This document shows, piece by piece, positions 53,101 through 61,629 of a stretch of DNA of 64,000 nucleotides (its first letter is position 1; every line of letters starts with the position of its first letter). The DNA is taken from NCBI GenBank assembly GCA_900291925.1, contig UWYS01000013.1:558001-622000 (forward strand), written 5' to 3'. Made by a program: the position numbers and the translations under genes. Origin of the DNA: Thecaphora thlaspeos (Eukaryota > Basidiomycota > Ustilaginomycetes > Urocystidales > Glomosporiaceae). The notes beneath the pieces were generated by a model. That model searched no databases and was not told where the DNA came from. It saw nothing but the letters and a program-made list of their open reading frames with translations.

Positions 53101-53775
53101 GGCGGGCGCGACGGTGGGCTCGTCAGCCTCCTCCTCGTCCTCCTCCTCTTCCGAAGACGAAGTCTCCTCCGAGGAGCTGTCGGACTCTTCGCTCTCCTCG
53201 ACAGCGGGGGTGACTGCCGCCACCCTGCCGTTCGTTGCCGTTGCATTGATAGGAGCGACGTCGGCTGCAGCGGCGCTTCGCGGCGAGGAGATGACCGCGT
53301 CGCTGAGGGCGGGAGCGGCAGCAGTGGCCTTGCCGTTAGCCTGCGACTTGACCGCCGGGATTGTCGGCTCGTCTTCCTCAGAGGAGGACTGTGAGATGCA
53401 CAAAGATACGAAGGCGCGATTGGTATCGCGTTCTTGCGGTCCATCAAGCCGTGCACGACATTCTCGCTTGCACATGAGCCTACTCACCTCTTCCTCGCTG
53501 CTCGACTCCTCCTCGGGGATCGCCGAGGGCAACGCTGCCGATGCACTGGTGTCGGTGACGCCGGCCGGAGGCGCCTTTCCGAGCACGATGCTGCTGAGGG
53601 CATCTTCGTCGTGGACGTCAGGCGCCTCGACAGCATCCTCGAGTAGGTCGCTGTCGATCGACGAGACCGAGTCTTCCGACTCGGCGTCAGAGCTGACTGG
53701 GTCGAGATCCCTGGCCTTGCCTGCGGCCCCTCTGGCGCTGCAGTGCCGTTGCTCCTTGCCGGCTGCTCCAGAGCA
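50152..53775 (-). CDS. PXA/PXB (DUF3818) domain protein, 5' end unresolved
   Basis: The frame is open from 53775 to the stop at 50152. An in-frame 99 bp GT-AG intron is likely at 53389-53487, since it joins two SSSEE blocks. An acidic Ser/Glu-rich N-terminus is followed by a charged helix (QELQRKAARQAEEAARQAREQERLKAKEEKR...). Next is a PXA-type domain (LTPQQRHYLLKALVMLQMQSEWSELGKFGALTGYGYPFS ... LRHLFHIHLHSFPGLDKAPEKYWQKRIQPF, FSSSIERGEISKRRL). The PXB part follows (KYANAKTMISGILSLLLARRGGAKSLIQHIFSYVIGKD, then SLETVFYPIIRTI and IEAWIALAARHEQALYFLFHECASI). Yeast Ypr097w carries PX between such parts, but I see no PX motif here. The family is thought to act at membranes. No ATG exists in this frame before the conserved region, so the start must lie further upstream, beyond apparent frame breaks. 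Confidence 0.78.
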   Translation of the reverse strand, partial: CSGAAGKEQRHCSARGAAGKARDLDPVSSDAESEDSVSSIDSDLLEDAVEAPDVHDEDALSSIVLGKAPPAGVTDTSASAALPSAIPEEESSSEEEVSRLMCKRECRARLDGPQERDTNRAFVSLCISQSSSEEDEPTIPAVKSQANGKATAAAPALSDAVISSPRSAAAADVAPINATATNGRVAAVTPAVEESEESDSSSEETSSSEEEEDEEEADEPTVAPAVSPATKSSARKAPAVIAGAGTAGVAGVIATGALKSLKLQELQRKAARQAEEAARQAREQERLKAKEEKRAALERKQQQTSEARDQVIRAREDAEAQKLLAIREIERAREEKLEARRQSRRRPHGGRGAATRGDSVRLLTPQQRHYLLKALVMLQMQSEWSELGKFGALTGYGYPFSSTRSKLTRIKTFDKCEDGEFAKSARDPYANEDKMCETENLQEPLILRHLFHIHLHSFPGLDKAPEKYWQKRIQPFDEMAARNFSSSIERGEISKRRLYSLALSRYLGSFFARGFGVRGEGELRGPGVGEPGAEKWGVGKQWGKGTVKRGLDKPIRIEPALMDEIDNLFEGEGGRLWREAGKDWRKVRRDWCGFKESIIENETGLEEAISYLDISSVKNLPSHYKNSVEFARIHAAYIFHALFVAAPNADELYKLVKGIHALAPYWGAKQLLKYANAKTMISGILSLLLARRGGAKSLIQHIFSYVIGKDASYIQKEFVVPIRKEIDDAELTRKVEEYVKRGDRVEAHQMRETSVRRGEDILTTILLAPTKPRLGQTACDHVLELQRCFALSPYRGDLSYAYPETTPLGADKPPMPSWGAQSAEHQRARKFSLLKLLLRESLKWRDRERAVELASGSLIPAIIKDSLETVFYPIIRTIAATANLSDRLGDLQKFLDDLLDVKKNGETSIEAWIALAARHEQALYFLFHECASISKPLWDWAQLGLDYMALSTSDPANPADRSAPDLEVNFEELLQDARLSDTDVKKVLGEIDRLAIYTKWSKVRYELEARKNYLVARPEAASPSGLCEAELPDMGLKKDLQDIDGMMRDLLSASDQRLDDGTCSDGVRGTEKYDFPWAFYTEVDPLNQHLPTEAEAGELRGHKVRVNVAPPSLKHTRKVPPLFCEVLASKMPERQSEDVLGNLGAGMQKQESSRMPSFKKKSSTTSFEKGTSFDTRSAGGAGMKGETRSLMPTTSSRFRLPSLFGRK

Positions 53776-55390
53776 TCAAGAGCCTTTTGGCGCTCGCTGC
53801 GGGTCCTCGAGATCTGATTCTCGCTCGTCCTGCAACGGCCTGAAGGGGGCGGACCCTGGGCGGGACGGCTGGCGCTGCAAAAAGCGCGGCTCAGCACGAT
53901 CCCACGCTTGCTACTGGTCTTCCTGCTGGACTCCTGGTCGAGAAGATCATCGGCGCGCGCTTCCCGGCCGTACGTGCTGGCCCGCTTCGTACTGGTGCCC
54001 TCATGGGGGACGGATTGGGAGCGGTTGCGGGAACGGACTGGGGCGACAGGCACCTGGGCATCCTCGTAGGGCTCGAGGCCCCGCATGGGGTCGGCGCAAC
54101 GCGATCCAGAGACCTTGGTGAAGCCTCGCGGCGCGACGTCCTCGTCCTCGTCCTCGTCGTACTCGTAGTCGGGCTTCTGCGCGGCTACCCTGGAGTCACG
54201 TCGCCTATCTCCGTTGCGGTCGAGTACACGTTCACGGTCCCCAGGCCTTTCGCCACCGCCGCGAGCCGATGCCGTCTGGTCCGGTCTGGTAGGACGCGAG
54301 CCGGCCAGCTCGTCGCGATGATCGCGATCCTCTCGCGGCCTGTCACGCTCCCTATTGTCTCTGAAGACGTCGTCGGTGTAGGCGGGCGGGATAGCGGGCC
54401 TGCGGCTGCTGTTGGTGCGGGACGACGAGATGCTCTCGTGCCTGGTCCGCGATGGCGGCGGTTGGGAGGCGTAGTCGAGGTCGCGCGCCGTCCGCCTATC
54501 GCGCTGGCGCGGTAAGGGTCAGTACTGACGTGATAGCGGGGGCTGAGCGTGGGCGGGGCGAGGTCGCGGTAGGATCGCTCGCTCTGCCTGGCGTTGCTTC
54601 CGGCGCCCTGCGGCCGATCGGGAGCGTAAGTAGGGCTGGCAAGGCGCGGGATATCGTCGCGAGGCGGGAGTCCAATGGAAGAGAGGATGCTCCCGCGGTC
54701 AGGAGGGGGCCTCCTCCTTCCAGGTGCCACCGTGTGGGAAGGATGCGTGGGACGACCAGAGGCGATGTGGCGGTGAGAAGGGAAGGGGCGCTTGATGCTG
54801 CGGGTGCGCAGGATTGTGGGAGCTTGCTGCTGCCTGCTGCCTGCTGCCTGCTGCCTGCTGCCTGCTGCCTGGATGGCGCGGGGCACGATGTTGGATGGAA
54901 GCGGCGGGTGTAGCGTACCGTGTATAAGAAGCGCTCGCGTCGGAAGCAGGGATGAGCTAGAGGTCGCCCGTCGCTGGGATTTGGAAGCAGGGGTGATGGT
55001 GGATGCCGAGTGGTCGTGGAAGCATAACGAGGGATGGCGGTCGGCAGAAGGTAGGGAGGAAGGCCAGCGCAGCTCGAGGGCGAGGTCAGAGGGGACGGGC
55101 AGCCCATCGAGCAGAGAGTGCGGGGCAGCCGCAGCAGCCGCAGCAGCCGCAGCAGCTTTCGGCCCTCGTCTGGAGCGTTTCGCCTGCGCCTGCGCCTGCG
55201 CCTGCGCCTCGCCTGGTCTGTCGACGCACTCAGGCTGAGAGCTCGGCGAGAGCGTGCCAGCGACTTGGTTGCGCTCCTTCACGATGAATCTGACCAACAG
55301 CGTCACGGGCTGCGCGAGGCAGCTCAGAGTCATCACGGCGCGAAACAGCATCGTGTGGTAGAACAGAGATCTTTGCTGGGTCAAAGGCAT
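53776..55390 (-). other. Probable frame-broken N-terminal part of the PXA/PXB gene
   Basis: Minus-strand coding-like segments lie in shifting frames. From 5' to 3': LSPRYHVSTDPYRAS (about 54530), RTARDLDYASQPPPSRTRHES to YEYDEDEDEDVAPRG and MRGLEPYEDAQVPV (54510-54070), KTSSKRGIVLSRAF (about 53890), FLQRQPSRPGSAPFRPLQDERESDL (about 53880-53800), QKALDALEQPARSNG (about 53780-53740), then the main frame KARDLDPVSSDAESEDS. Each shift falls at a short homopolymer. The first ATG upstream in the first frame is 55390, but 54820-55220 is microsatellite-rich and may be leader. Sequencing error, a decaying 5' part or missed introns are all possible. Confidence 0.5.
54826..55219. repeat. Cluster of three short tandem repeats
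   Basis: A 7 bp CTGCTGC-type array (about 54826-54872), a 9 bp GCAGCAGCC-type array (about 55126-55158) and a 6 bp CTGCGC array (about 55181-55207) occur within 400 bp. Read on the minus strand they give Gln/Ala/Ser runs, which I consider repeat artefacts or leader sequence. Confidence 0.8.
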
Positions 55391-55540
55391 GGTACAGACG
55401 GAAGGTCAAACGGGGCATCAGAGCGGGCGTGGGCGGCACAGGGAAGGGGGCGAAACGGGGTTCCAGAGGGAGAAGGCATGGTTGGGCTTTGCGCTGGCGA
55501 GCTAGTAGTGGGACACGGGGAAAGGCAGTCCATGATCGAG

Positions 55541-55570
55541 GACTAGGACTAGGACTAGGACTAGGACTAG
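55541..55570. repeat. Hexamer repeat GACTAG x5 overlapping the NOP7 stop
   Basis: Five perfect GACTAG copies. On the minus strand the NOP7 frame reads GCC TAG TCC TAG TCC TAG and so on, so the array supplies the stop codon and four further in-frame TAG codons. Confidence 0.95.
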
Positions 55571-56685
55571 GCGTTGGCGGCACCCTTGTTCTTGCCGGCG
55601 GCCTTGTCCAGCACCTTCTTCTTCTGCTGCAGCTTGACCTTCTCCTCGCTCCGTTTGTTAGCCGTGTAGCTGAGCTTGTTGTACAGCTTCCGGCCGCGGT
55701 TGCTCATCATCATCTGCGCCATCTCCTGGGCCTCTTCGTCCTCGCTCTGGCTCTTGCCCTTGCCGCCGAGCTTGCCCTGCTTCTTGGCCGACTTGAGCGC
55801 TGCCGCCAGCTTGGTGCGCACCTCGTCCAGAGCGTCTTCGCCGCCCACCGCCTCGGCCTCGAGCTCGGCGGCGTCCAGCAAGCCGGCGGAAGCAGAGTCG
55901 AGCGGATCGGCCAGTAGCGCCGCCAGCGCAGGTCGCTTCGCGGCGTCGACGGACGCCGCAGCCTTGCCCTTGCCCTTCTTACTTGTTGTCGTCGTCGTCG
56001 TGGCATCGGCGTCCTCGTCCATCGACTCGAGCTCGAGCTCCTCGTCCTTATCTTCATCCTCGTCGCTGCTCTCCTCCTCCTCCTCTCCAGCCTCACCCTC
56101 AACATCGGCGCCAAGCTGGGCGCGGGCCTCGGCGGGAACGTAGCCGCCACGGCGCGCCACCTCGGCCGAGTCGACAAACGGACTCAGATGCGGCGGCAGA
56201 GTCTGACCAGGTCCGTAAGGCTCCGTCGGCAGCAGTTTGTGTGCGTTGGCGCAGTCGACGATCCACTGCGGCTGGATAAACGTCCTCGCGCCGCCGTACT
56301 TCCTGCGCCCATTGGCTGGAATCGGCCGGTCGACAATGTGGTGGGTGATGCGTGGGTCGTTCTCGCTTACCGCACTGCCGGCGCCGGCCACCTCGTCCCA
56401 TCCGATTTTGCCCGGCGAGGCGCCAAACGACTTGAGCACGAACTCGAGGATCGGCCTTGGGCACTCGCGCGAAATGTAGAAGACGTACGGCGTGAAGAGG
56501 CTCGTTGCGGCGCCTTCGCTCTCGGCCGACGCCGTCTGGATCTCTGCCAGCGTCGTGAGGCCGGCACCGGCCTGCTCCTGCTCGTCCGCCGCCTTCGATG
56601 GCTGCTCAACAAACTCCTCCTCTGCGGCTTCGGCCTCGCCGGGCGCTGCTGAGGCGTCGGTAGCGTCCTGGTCGACCTCGTCTGT

Positions 56686-56716
<31 letters not shown>

Positions 56717-57754
56717 TGGTCCGTACCGTTCCGGCTGATTTCCCGAATCTGCTTCTTGATGACCTTCTGCGACAGCTTCTTGGCCTCCTGGCCGTTGTCG
56801 CCGCGCAGCACGGCGGCGCTGGCGGCGTCGAGCGTGAGTGCGCCGATACCGGCACCGGCCGCATCCTTCTCCTGGTCAAACTTGGGCGGGTAGACGAGGT
56901 TCTCGTCGGTGTACAGCTTGAACAGGACGAAGCCGAGGAGCGTCTGGTAAAGCTCGAGGAACGTCATCATGATCCGGAAGTCGATGTCCGAGGGGATCTG
57001 GAGACGGTGCAAGGGGGACGAGGAGAAACGCGCGGTAGAATGCAAGGGTCAGGCTCGTGGCTCCAGCGGATACGGACATCCATCGCACCTCTTGCACCTC
57101 TGCAGCACGCCACGCCACGCTACTCACGTTCTGGGTGAACATATACGGGACGAGCCAGGTGATCGTCTGTCCGCGGACCTCTGCCTGGAAGTAGACGCCC
57201 TTGATGCTGAGGAAGACCTTGCGGAGCGCCTTGGCCTTGATGACGTAGAGCTGCCACTCTGCGCACAGCTTGGCGCAGTTAGAGATGACGTCGGCGTGGA
57301 CGCGCTCGCTGGCGGGCAGGTTGGCAAAGAGGGTGAGGAGCGAAAGGGCATCGTCGATGTCCTTGAGCGACTCGTTGAATGTCGGGTAGCGCTCCTTGAT
57401 GATGTGGTCGAGCTTGTAGACGGGCTTGTTGTCGTGGAGGTTGCGTGCCAGCTGCCATTCCTTCCTGCCGATGGCCTTGGAGAGCTTCTTGGCGAAAGTC
57501 TTGTGCTCGCGCAGCTTCTGGATCACGGGCTCGTGGGCGAGGTAGGCGATGTCCTTGGCATAGAAGAAGGAGGTAGGCGCCGTCTTGCCGCGATTGGCCT
57601 TCTTGACGTTCTTGGGCTGGCGCGGAAAGATTCCCTTGAGAATACAGAGCCTACGGAAGTCGGCCAGCGTCACCTGCAGCTTCTTCAGAGCGCGGTTCCT
57701 GGTGATGTAGTTCCTGGCGGCACCAGCGCGGCCCTTCCTACGCATGCGACCCAT
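55567..57754 (-). CDS. NOP7: Pescadillo homologue, PeBoW complex subunit Nop7
   Basis: Two exons, complement(57128..57754) and complement(55567..56997), joined by a 130 bp phase-0 intron, encode 685 residues. The N-terminal Pescadillo domain starts at the ATG 57754 (MGRMRRKGRAGAARNYITRNRALKKLQVTLADFRRLCILKGIFPRQP) and continues through YAKDIAYLAHEPVIQKLREHKTFAKKL to WLVPYMFTQN/IPSDIDFRIMMTFLELYQTLLGFVLFKLY. An Ala/Thr/Glu-rich insert follows. A BRCT domain covers about 370-480 (LFTPYVFYISRECPRPILEFVLKSFG ... HHIVDRP ... YIQPQWIVDC-type FIQPQWIVDC). The acidic and then basic C-terminus (MMMSNRGRKLYNKLSYTANKRSEEKVKLQQKKK) is the family's conserved end. The protein acts with Erb1 and Ytm1 in the nucleolus for 27S pre-rRNA (ITS1) processing and 60S assembly. 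Confidence 0.97.
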
Positions 57755-58997
57755 GGCGATAGAACGGCGTGTGGTGGTGGTGGAGGTAACGGGACGCGGC
57801 CGAGGTGGTGCTAAAGAAGAAAGGCGGAGCCGGCGAGGACGACGGTGACGGGGACGAGTAGGATCAACGTCGTGAGGGCGTCGTGTGGTTGTCCGAAGGT
57901 CCGAACGAGTGCAGCAAGTGGCGAGCAAGCAGAGAACGATTCGAGGGACAGCGAGGCGCGGAGAGAGGGTCTCCGCCTCTTTTCTTCTTTCTTCTTCCAC
58001 CGGCCAGGTCCACCGCTCTCGCGACCCACCCACGGACCCGCAAATTTCTTGGACGTCGCTCGCCTTCACCTTGATATTCTCGCCCGCGATTCAAGCCGGG
58101 TCCGATTTTCTCGGTACCGAGATCAGCCGGGCACGGGAGCCCGATCCCGATCTATGTCGTCCCTCGCCACCGCCCGATGGCCACCGGTTCAACTCGACTG
58201 CCGGTCCACCTGTTCATGCCTCCCACCGCCATGACGGCCATGTATGCTATCAGACCTCCGTTGATTGTCAGCGGAGGACCGACGGACGAACCGAAGCGGC
58301 GACAGGGCCCTGCCACAATGTCTTGAGAAGGGCCTGCTGCGAGTACGGTACGAGGCGAGATGGCGGCGGCGAGGCATGAGGAAGGCGTCGGTGCCGCACT
58401 GGGAGACGTCCGAGCTGCGCCTGAGAGGCCGTCAGGTCAAACGATACGTACAGTACAACGCGCGCTCAGCTTGCTGTATGCTGCTGGCGGGCGAGGCCGG
58501 GCGAGGCCGGGCGAGGAACAGGGGTCGCACGCGTGCGTGCGTTTCGGGAGCGGAGCTACTGTAGCTGCTTGCTCGCCTTCGCTTGCCGCTGGCTGCATTC
58601 GCTGGCGGCGTCTCCGTGTGTCTTGCCCGCCCGCCCGCCCGCCTGCCTCTCTTGGCGCTGGTGCGGGCGCTGGTGCGGGCGCTGGTGCGGGCGCTGGCCC
58701 TCGGCCTCGCACCAAGCTCTGCCCCACCTGCCCGTCGTCCATGTTGCTTCATAGCCTCTCGTTTCTCCTTTCTCCCCCTCCTCCTCCTCTTCCTCTTCCT
58801 CATCGTTCGTACATCTTGCCACAGCCAACTTGCACTACTTTCGTTCACTACCATCCTCCTCCCCCGCCCATCTTGCGTATCGTCCGACTGGAACCGTTTG
58901 CGATCGTAAGGGATCTCCTGATTATAGTGTCGCTTCATACCAGTCATCAGCCCCGCCATACTCGTTCATATCACCACTACCAACTACAATCGCCGCC
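57755..58997. other. Divergent promoter region of NOP7 and the GPI-protein gene
   Basis: 1.2 kb between divergent ATGs. Contains a GGGCGAGGCC-type triplication (about 58489-58520), a 12 bp GCGCTGGTGCGG array (58655-58700), then a C/T-rich leader from 58745. No gene is supported on either strand. Confidence 0.5.
58655..58700. repeat. 12 bp tandem repeat, about 3.8 copies
   Basis: Near-perfect GCGCTGGTGCGG units, noncoding, about 300 bp upstream of the GPI-protein start codon. Confidence 0.88.
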
Positions 58998-59813
58998 ATG
59001 CAGACCTTCCGCCTTGCCTCTTTCGTCCTCGCCCTCGCTGGCCTAGCTTCGGTCAGTGCCTCGCCTTCCCACGCGCACGAGGGCAGGCACAATGTCGTCG
59101 CCCGTCAGTCGAGCAGCAGCAGCAGCAGCAGCAGCAGCTCTGCCGTCGAGCCCCTGACGCCCGCCACTACCAACGAGGGCCGGCCTCTGGCAATTCAGTG
59201 GACGACGACCACCAACCCCGACTGGCAGAGCATGGAGATCAAGCTCATGACCGGCTCCAACCAAAACATGACCGAGCTGGCGACCATCGCGACCGGCGTC
59301 GACGGCACCACCTCGGGCGCGGGACGGCTCTCCTGGACCGCACCCGCGGTCACGCCCAACTCGGGCATCTACTTCTTCCAGTTCTCGCACGACGGCGAGG
59401 AGCTCACCTGGACGACGCGGTTCGCCATCGCCGACGCTGACGGCCAGACCACCACGCCGCCGGAGGCCAACCAGCCCGAGGGTGGTAGCCCGGCCATTCC
59501 TTGGGGCCTGGGCGCTCTCGAGGGCGGCACCGCCTCCGCCTCTGCTGCTTCTTCGTCCTCGACCTCTTCCTCCGCGAGCGCGACCTCGTCTTCGGCCAGC
59601 TCTACCACGCCCGCCTTCGCCGCGACGGCCACAAGGCTCTCGACCGCCAGCAGCTCGACCGCCCCGGCGCCGAGCTCGACGAGCAGCGGCATCGACTTGT
59701 CCAAGTACAACTCGGGCAACCAGCCCTCTTCGGCGCCGCCTGGATCCGACCTTGCCTCTGCGGTCGTCATGGTCGGCGCTGCCGTCGTCGGAGCGGCCGC
59801 CATTCTGCTCTAA
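58998..59813 (+). CDS. GPI-anchored Kre9/Knh1-like Ser/Thr-rich surface protein
   Basis: One exon of 271 residues from the ATG at 58998. A signal peptide (MQTFRLASFVLALAGLASVSAS) is followed by a likely KEX-type region (NVVAR) and a poly-Ser run of eleven. A beta-sandwich domain at about 50-150 (GRPLAIQWTTTTNPDWQSMEIKLMTGS ... GRLSWTAPAVTPNSGIYFFQFSHDGEELTWTTRFAIAD) matches the Kre9/Knh1 Ig-like family (PF10342). Next is a Ser/Thr/Ala-rich, O-glycosylation-prone stalk (about 175-240). The C-terminal hydrophobic end (SAVVMVGAAVVGAAAILL) after small residues is a GPI-attachment signal. The protein is expected on the plasma membrane or in the cell wall. Its precise role (cell-wall glucan assembly in the yeast relatives) is an inference. 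Confidence 0.88.
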   Translation: MQTFRLASFVLALAGLASVSASPSHAHEGRHNVVARQSSSSSSSSSSSAVEPLTPATTNEGRPLAIQWTTTTNPDWQSMEIKLMTGSNQNMTELATIATGVDGTTSGAGRLSWTAPAVTPNSGIYFFQFSHDGEELTWTTRFAIADADGQTTTPPEANQPEGGSPAIPWGLGALEGGTASASAASSSSTSSSASATSSSASSTTPAFAATATRLSTASSSTAPAPSSTSSGIDLSKYNSGNQPSSAPPGSDLASAVVMVGAAVVGAAAILL

Positions 59814-61629
59814 GGGGCGCGGCCACCAGTGGCCCCTCGTGGAGTTCTTCTCTCCTTACCCCGTTATGGCCCGACGCGTCTGGATCGTCCGGGTGATGCG
59901 GCTGGTCATGGCGACCGCTGAATTGTCGCTCGCTCCCCGGTCCATCCCCCTTTCCCAAAGAGGGGCTAGCGCCACCTCGTCCTAGTAACCGAGCATTGCA
60001 CGACTGGAGGAAAAGCAAGCCCCGATACCCTTCGTTTCCTGAGTCGGAGAGTGTACCTTTGGTTGCCCGCGAGGGCCCCATCTTTCGCTTTCTCCCACCA
60101 TACCCATATTTATGGTCAGACACTACTCTACCTTATACAGACGCTCCCTCACACCTCTGGTTTGCGCTTGTGTCTAAGATCATTGTGATCTAATAAGGCA
60201 GCTTGCCTCAAGACATCTGCATTCTGCGAATGTATGCGGCTGCTATGCATCGAGGCGGGGCTTCGGCTGCTTCCGAGTCGCCTTTTCGGGCGCGCCGCTA
60301 CAGGCCGACGACGCTGCTGCAGCAAGCGAAGGAGCGGCAAGAGGTCACGCTGGCATCCGGGCGTCTCTGTTGTGTGATTGACGGGCTCTCTGGTCACGAG
60401 ATGTCGCCGCCGCCGTCGAGGGGACTGCCAAAAGAGCGTGAGAGAACCGCGTCTGAGTCAGCACGGAAATTGCGTGGAATCGTCGGGTCGGCGGCGGTGG
60501 AGTCCGAGGAAATCGCCGTGCTGCTGGCTGGCGGGCGTCGTGCTCGCCTGCTCGCCTGCTCGCCTGCTCTTCGGGCTGTGGCCGGGTGAGTCATGGCAGC
60601 AGCCCTGTGAACCCTGTAAACCAGACTAGCTCGCGCGCCTCGGCCCTTGCGAATGGACATCGATCATCTCAGCCACAGGGCGTCGCCTCCACACGCCTCG
60701 AGGCAACAGACAGACAGGCAGGCAGCGGGAGCGGCGGTCGCCTTGGCCCCGAGGGTCGAAGGTCGGTTTGGGGATCAGGGGCCTGCCTCGCCTGTCTGCC
60801 TGCCTCGCCGCGTGCTGGCTGCGCGAGAAAGCCTGCTTCTCGTGGCTGAAATCGGCCAGCCCACCGTCTTCCCCAGCCTTCTCTCTGGCCACCATCTCCT
60901 CTCCCCAGCCTTCCCTCGCCACCTCGCGCGCGCTCACACAGACAGCTTCGACAACGGCGGGCTCGACGTGCTGTTAGCCTCCACGCTCAACGACACGACG
61001 ACTGGGCAGCCGCCACACACCGCCCGTTCCCTCGTCCGTCCGGCACCGCTGAGCTCTCTCGTACCAGCGTGGCCGGGAAGAAGTGCAGGCAGCGCCAACA
61101 TAGCCAACGCTCCTTGGCTTCCCTGCTGCGCCGCCTCCACCGATACCCTTGCCTGCCGCGTACGGATGCATCCAGGCAGGTCCTGCTGCGCCTCTCGCAA
61201 CGCCCTGCCACTACAAAGACCGCCTCGCCCTGCGCCGCTCACCAGGGTCGGAAGAGCCGGTCTGCGGTGGCCCTGCTCGGAGGTCATCCGGAATGAAACG
61301 CTTCCTCTGACTGATACCACCTCACTGCAACGATCCCGTGCCTCTTTCGCACCGCCATAGAGAAGCTGCAGTGCACGTAGTCGAAGAACATTCGCACATA
61401 GGAAAGGAGGACTTGACTGAGGTACGGAAAGAATAAAGGATCGCAGACAGCTGAATCAGTGGGCACGCTAGAGTACTTTCACGCCGAGTCTATCAATCTG
61501 AGCTCCGGCTCCCTATTCTAAATGGCGCAGCAGCAGCAGCAGCAGCAGCAGCCCTGACTCGCCCCATCTCAATTGAAAGCAGAAAGCAGGCTCGACAAGT
61601 CGCTGTCTACATCTTTCCACCACGACGCA
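59814..61629. other. 1.8 kb intergenic region, no supported gene
   Basis: The 3' flank of the GPI-protein gene and the promoter of the Rad5/HLTF-like gene, both plus. It holds a CAG run of eight (61528-61552) about 80 bp before the start codon and short CTGCTCGC-type repeats near 60540-60565. Frames have no domains. Confidence 0.5.
61528..61552 (+). repeat. CAG trinucleotide run in the leader of the Rad5/HLTF-like gene
   Basis: Eight consecutive CAG units, 78 bp upstream of the ATG at 61630, probably in the 5' untranslated region. Confidence 0.9.
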
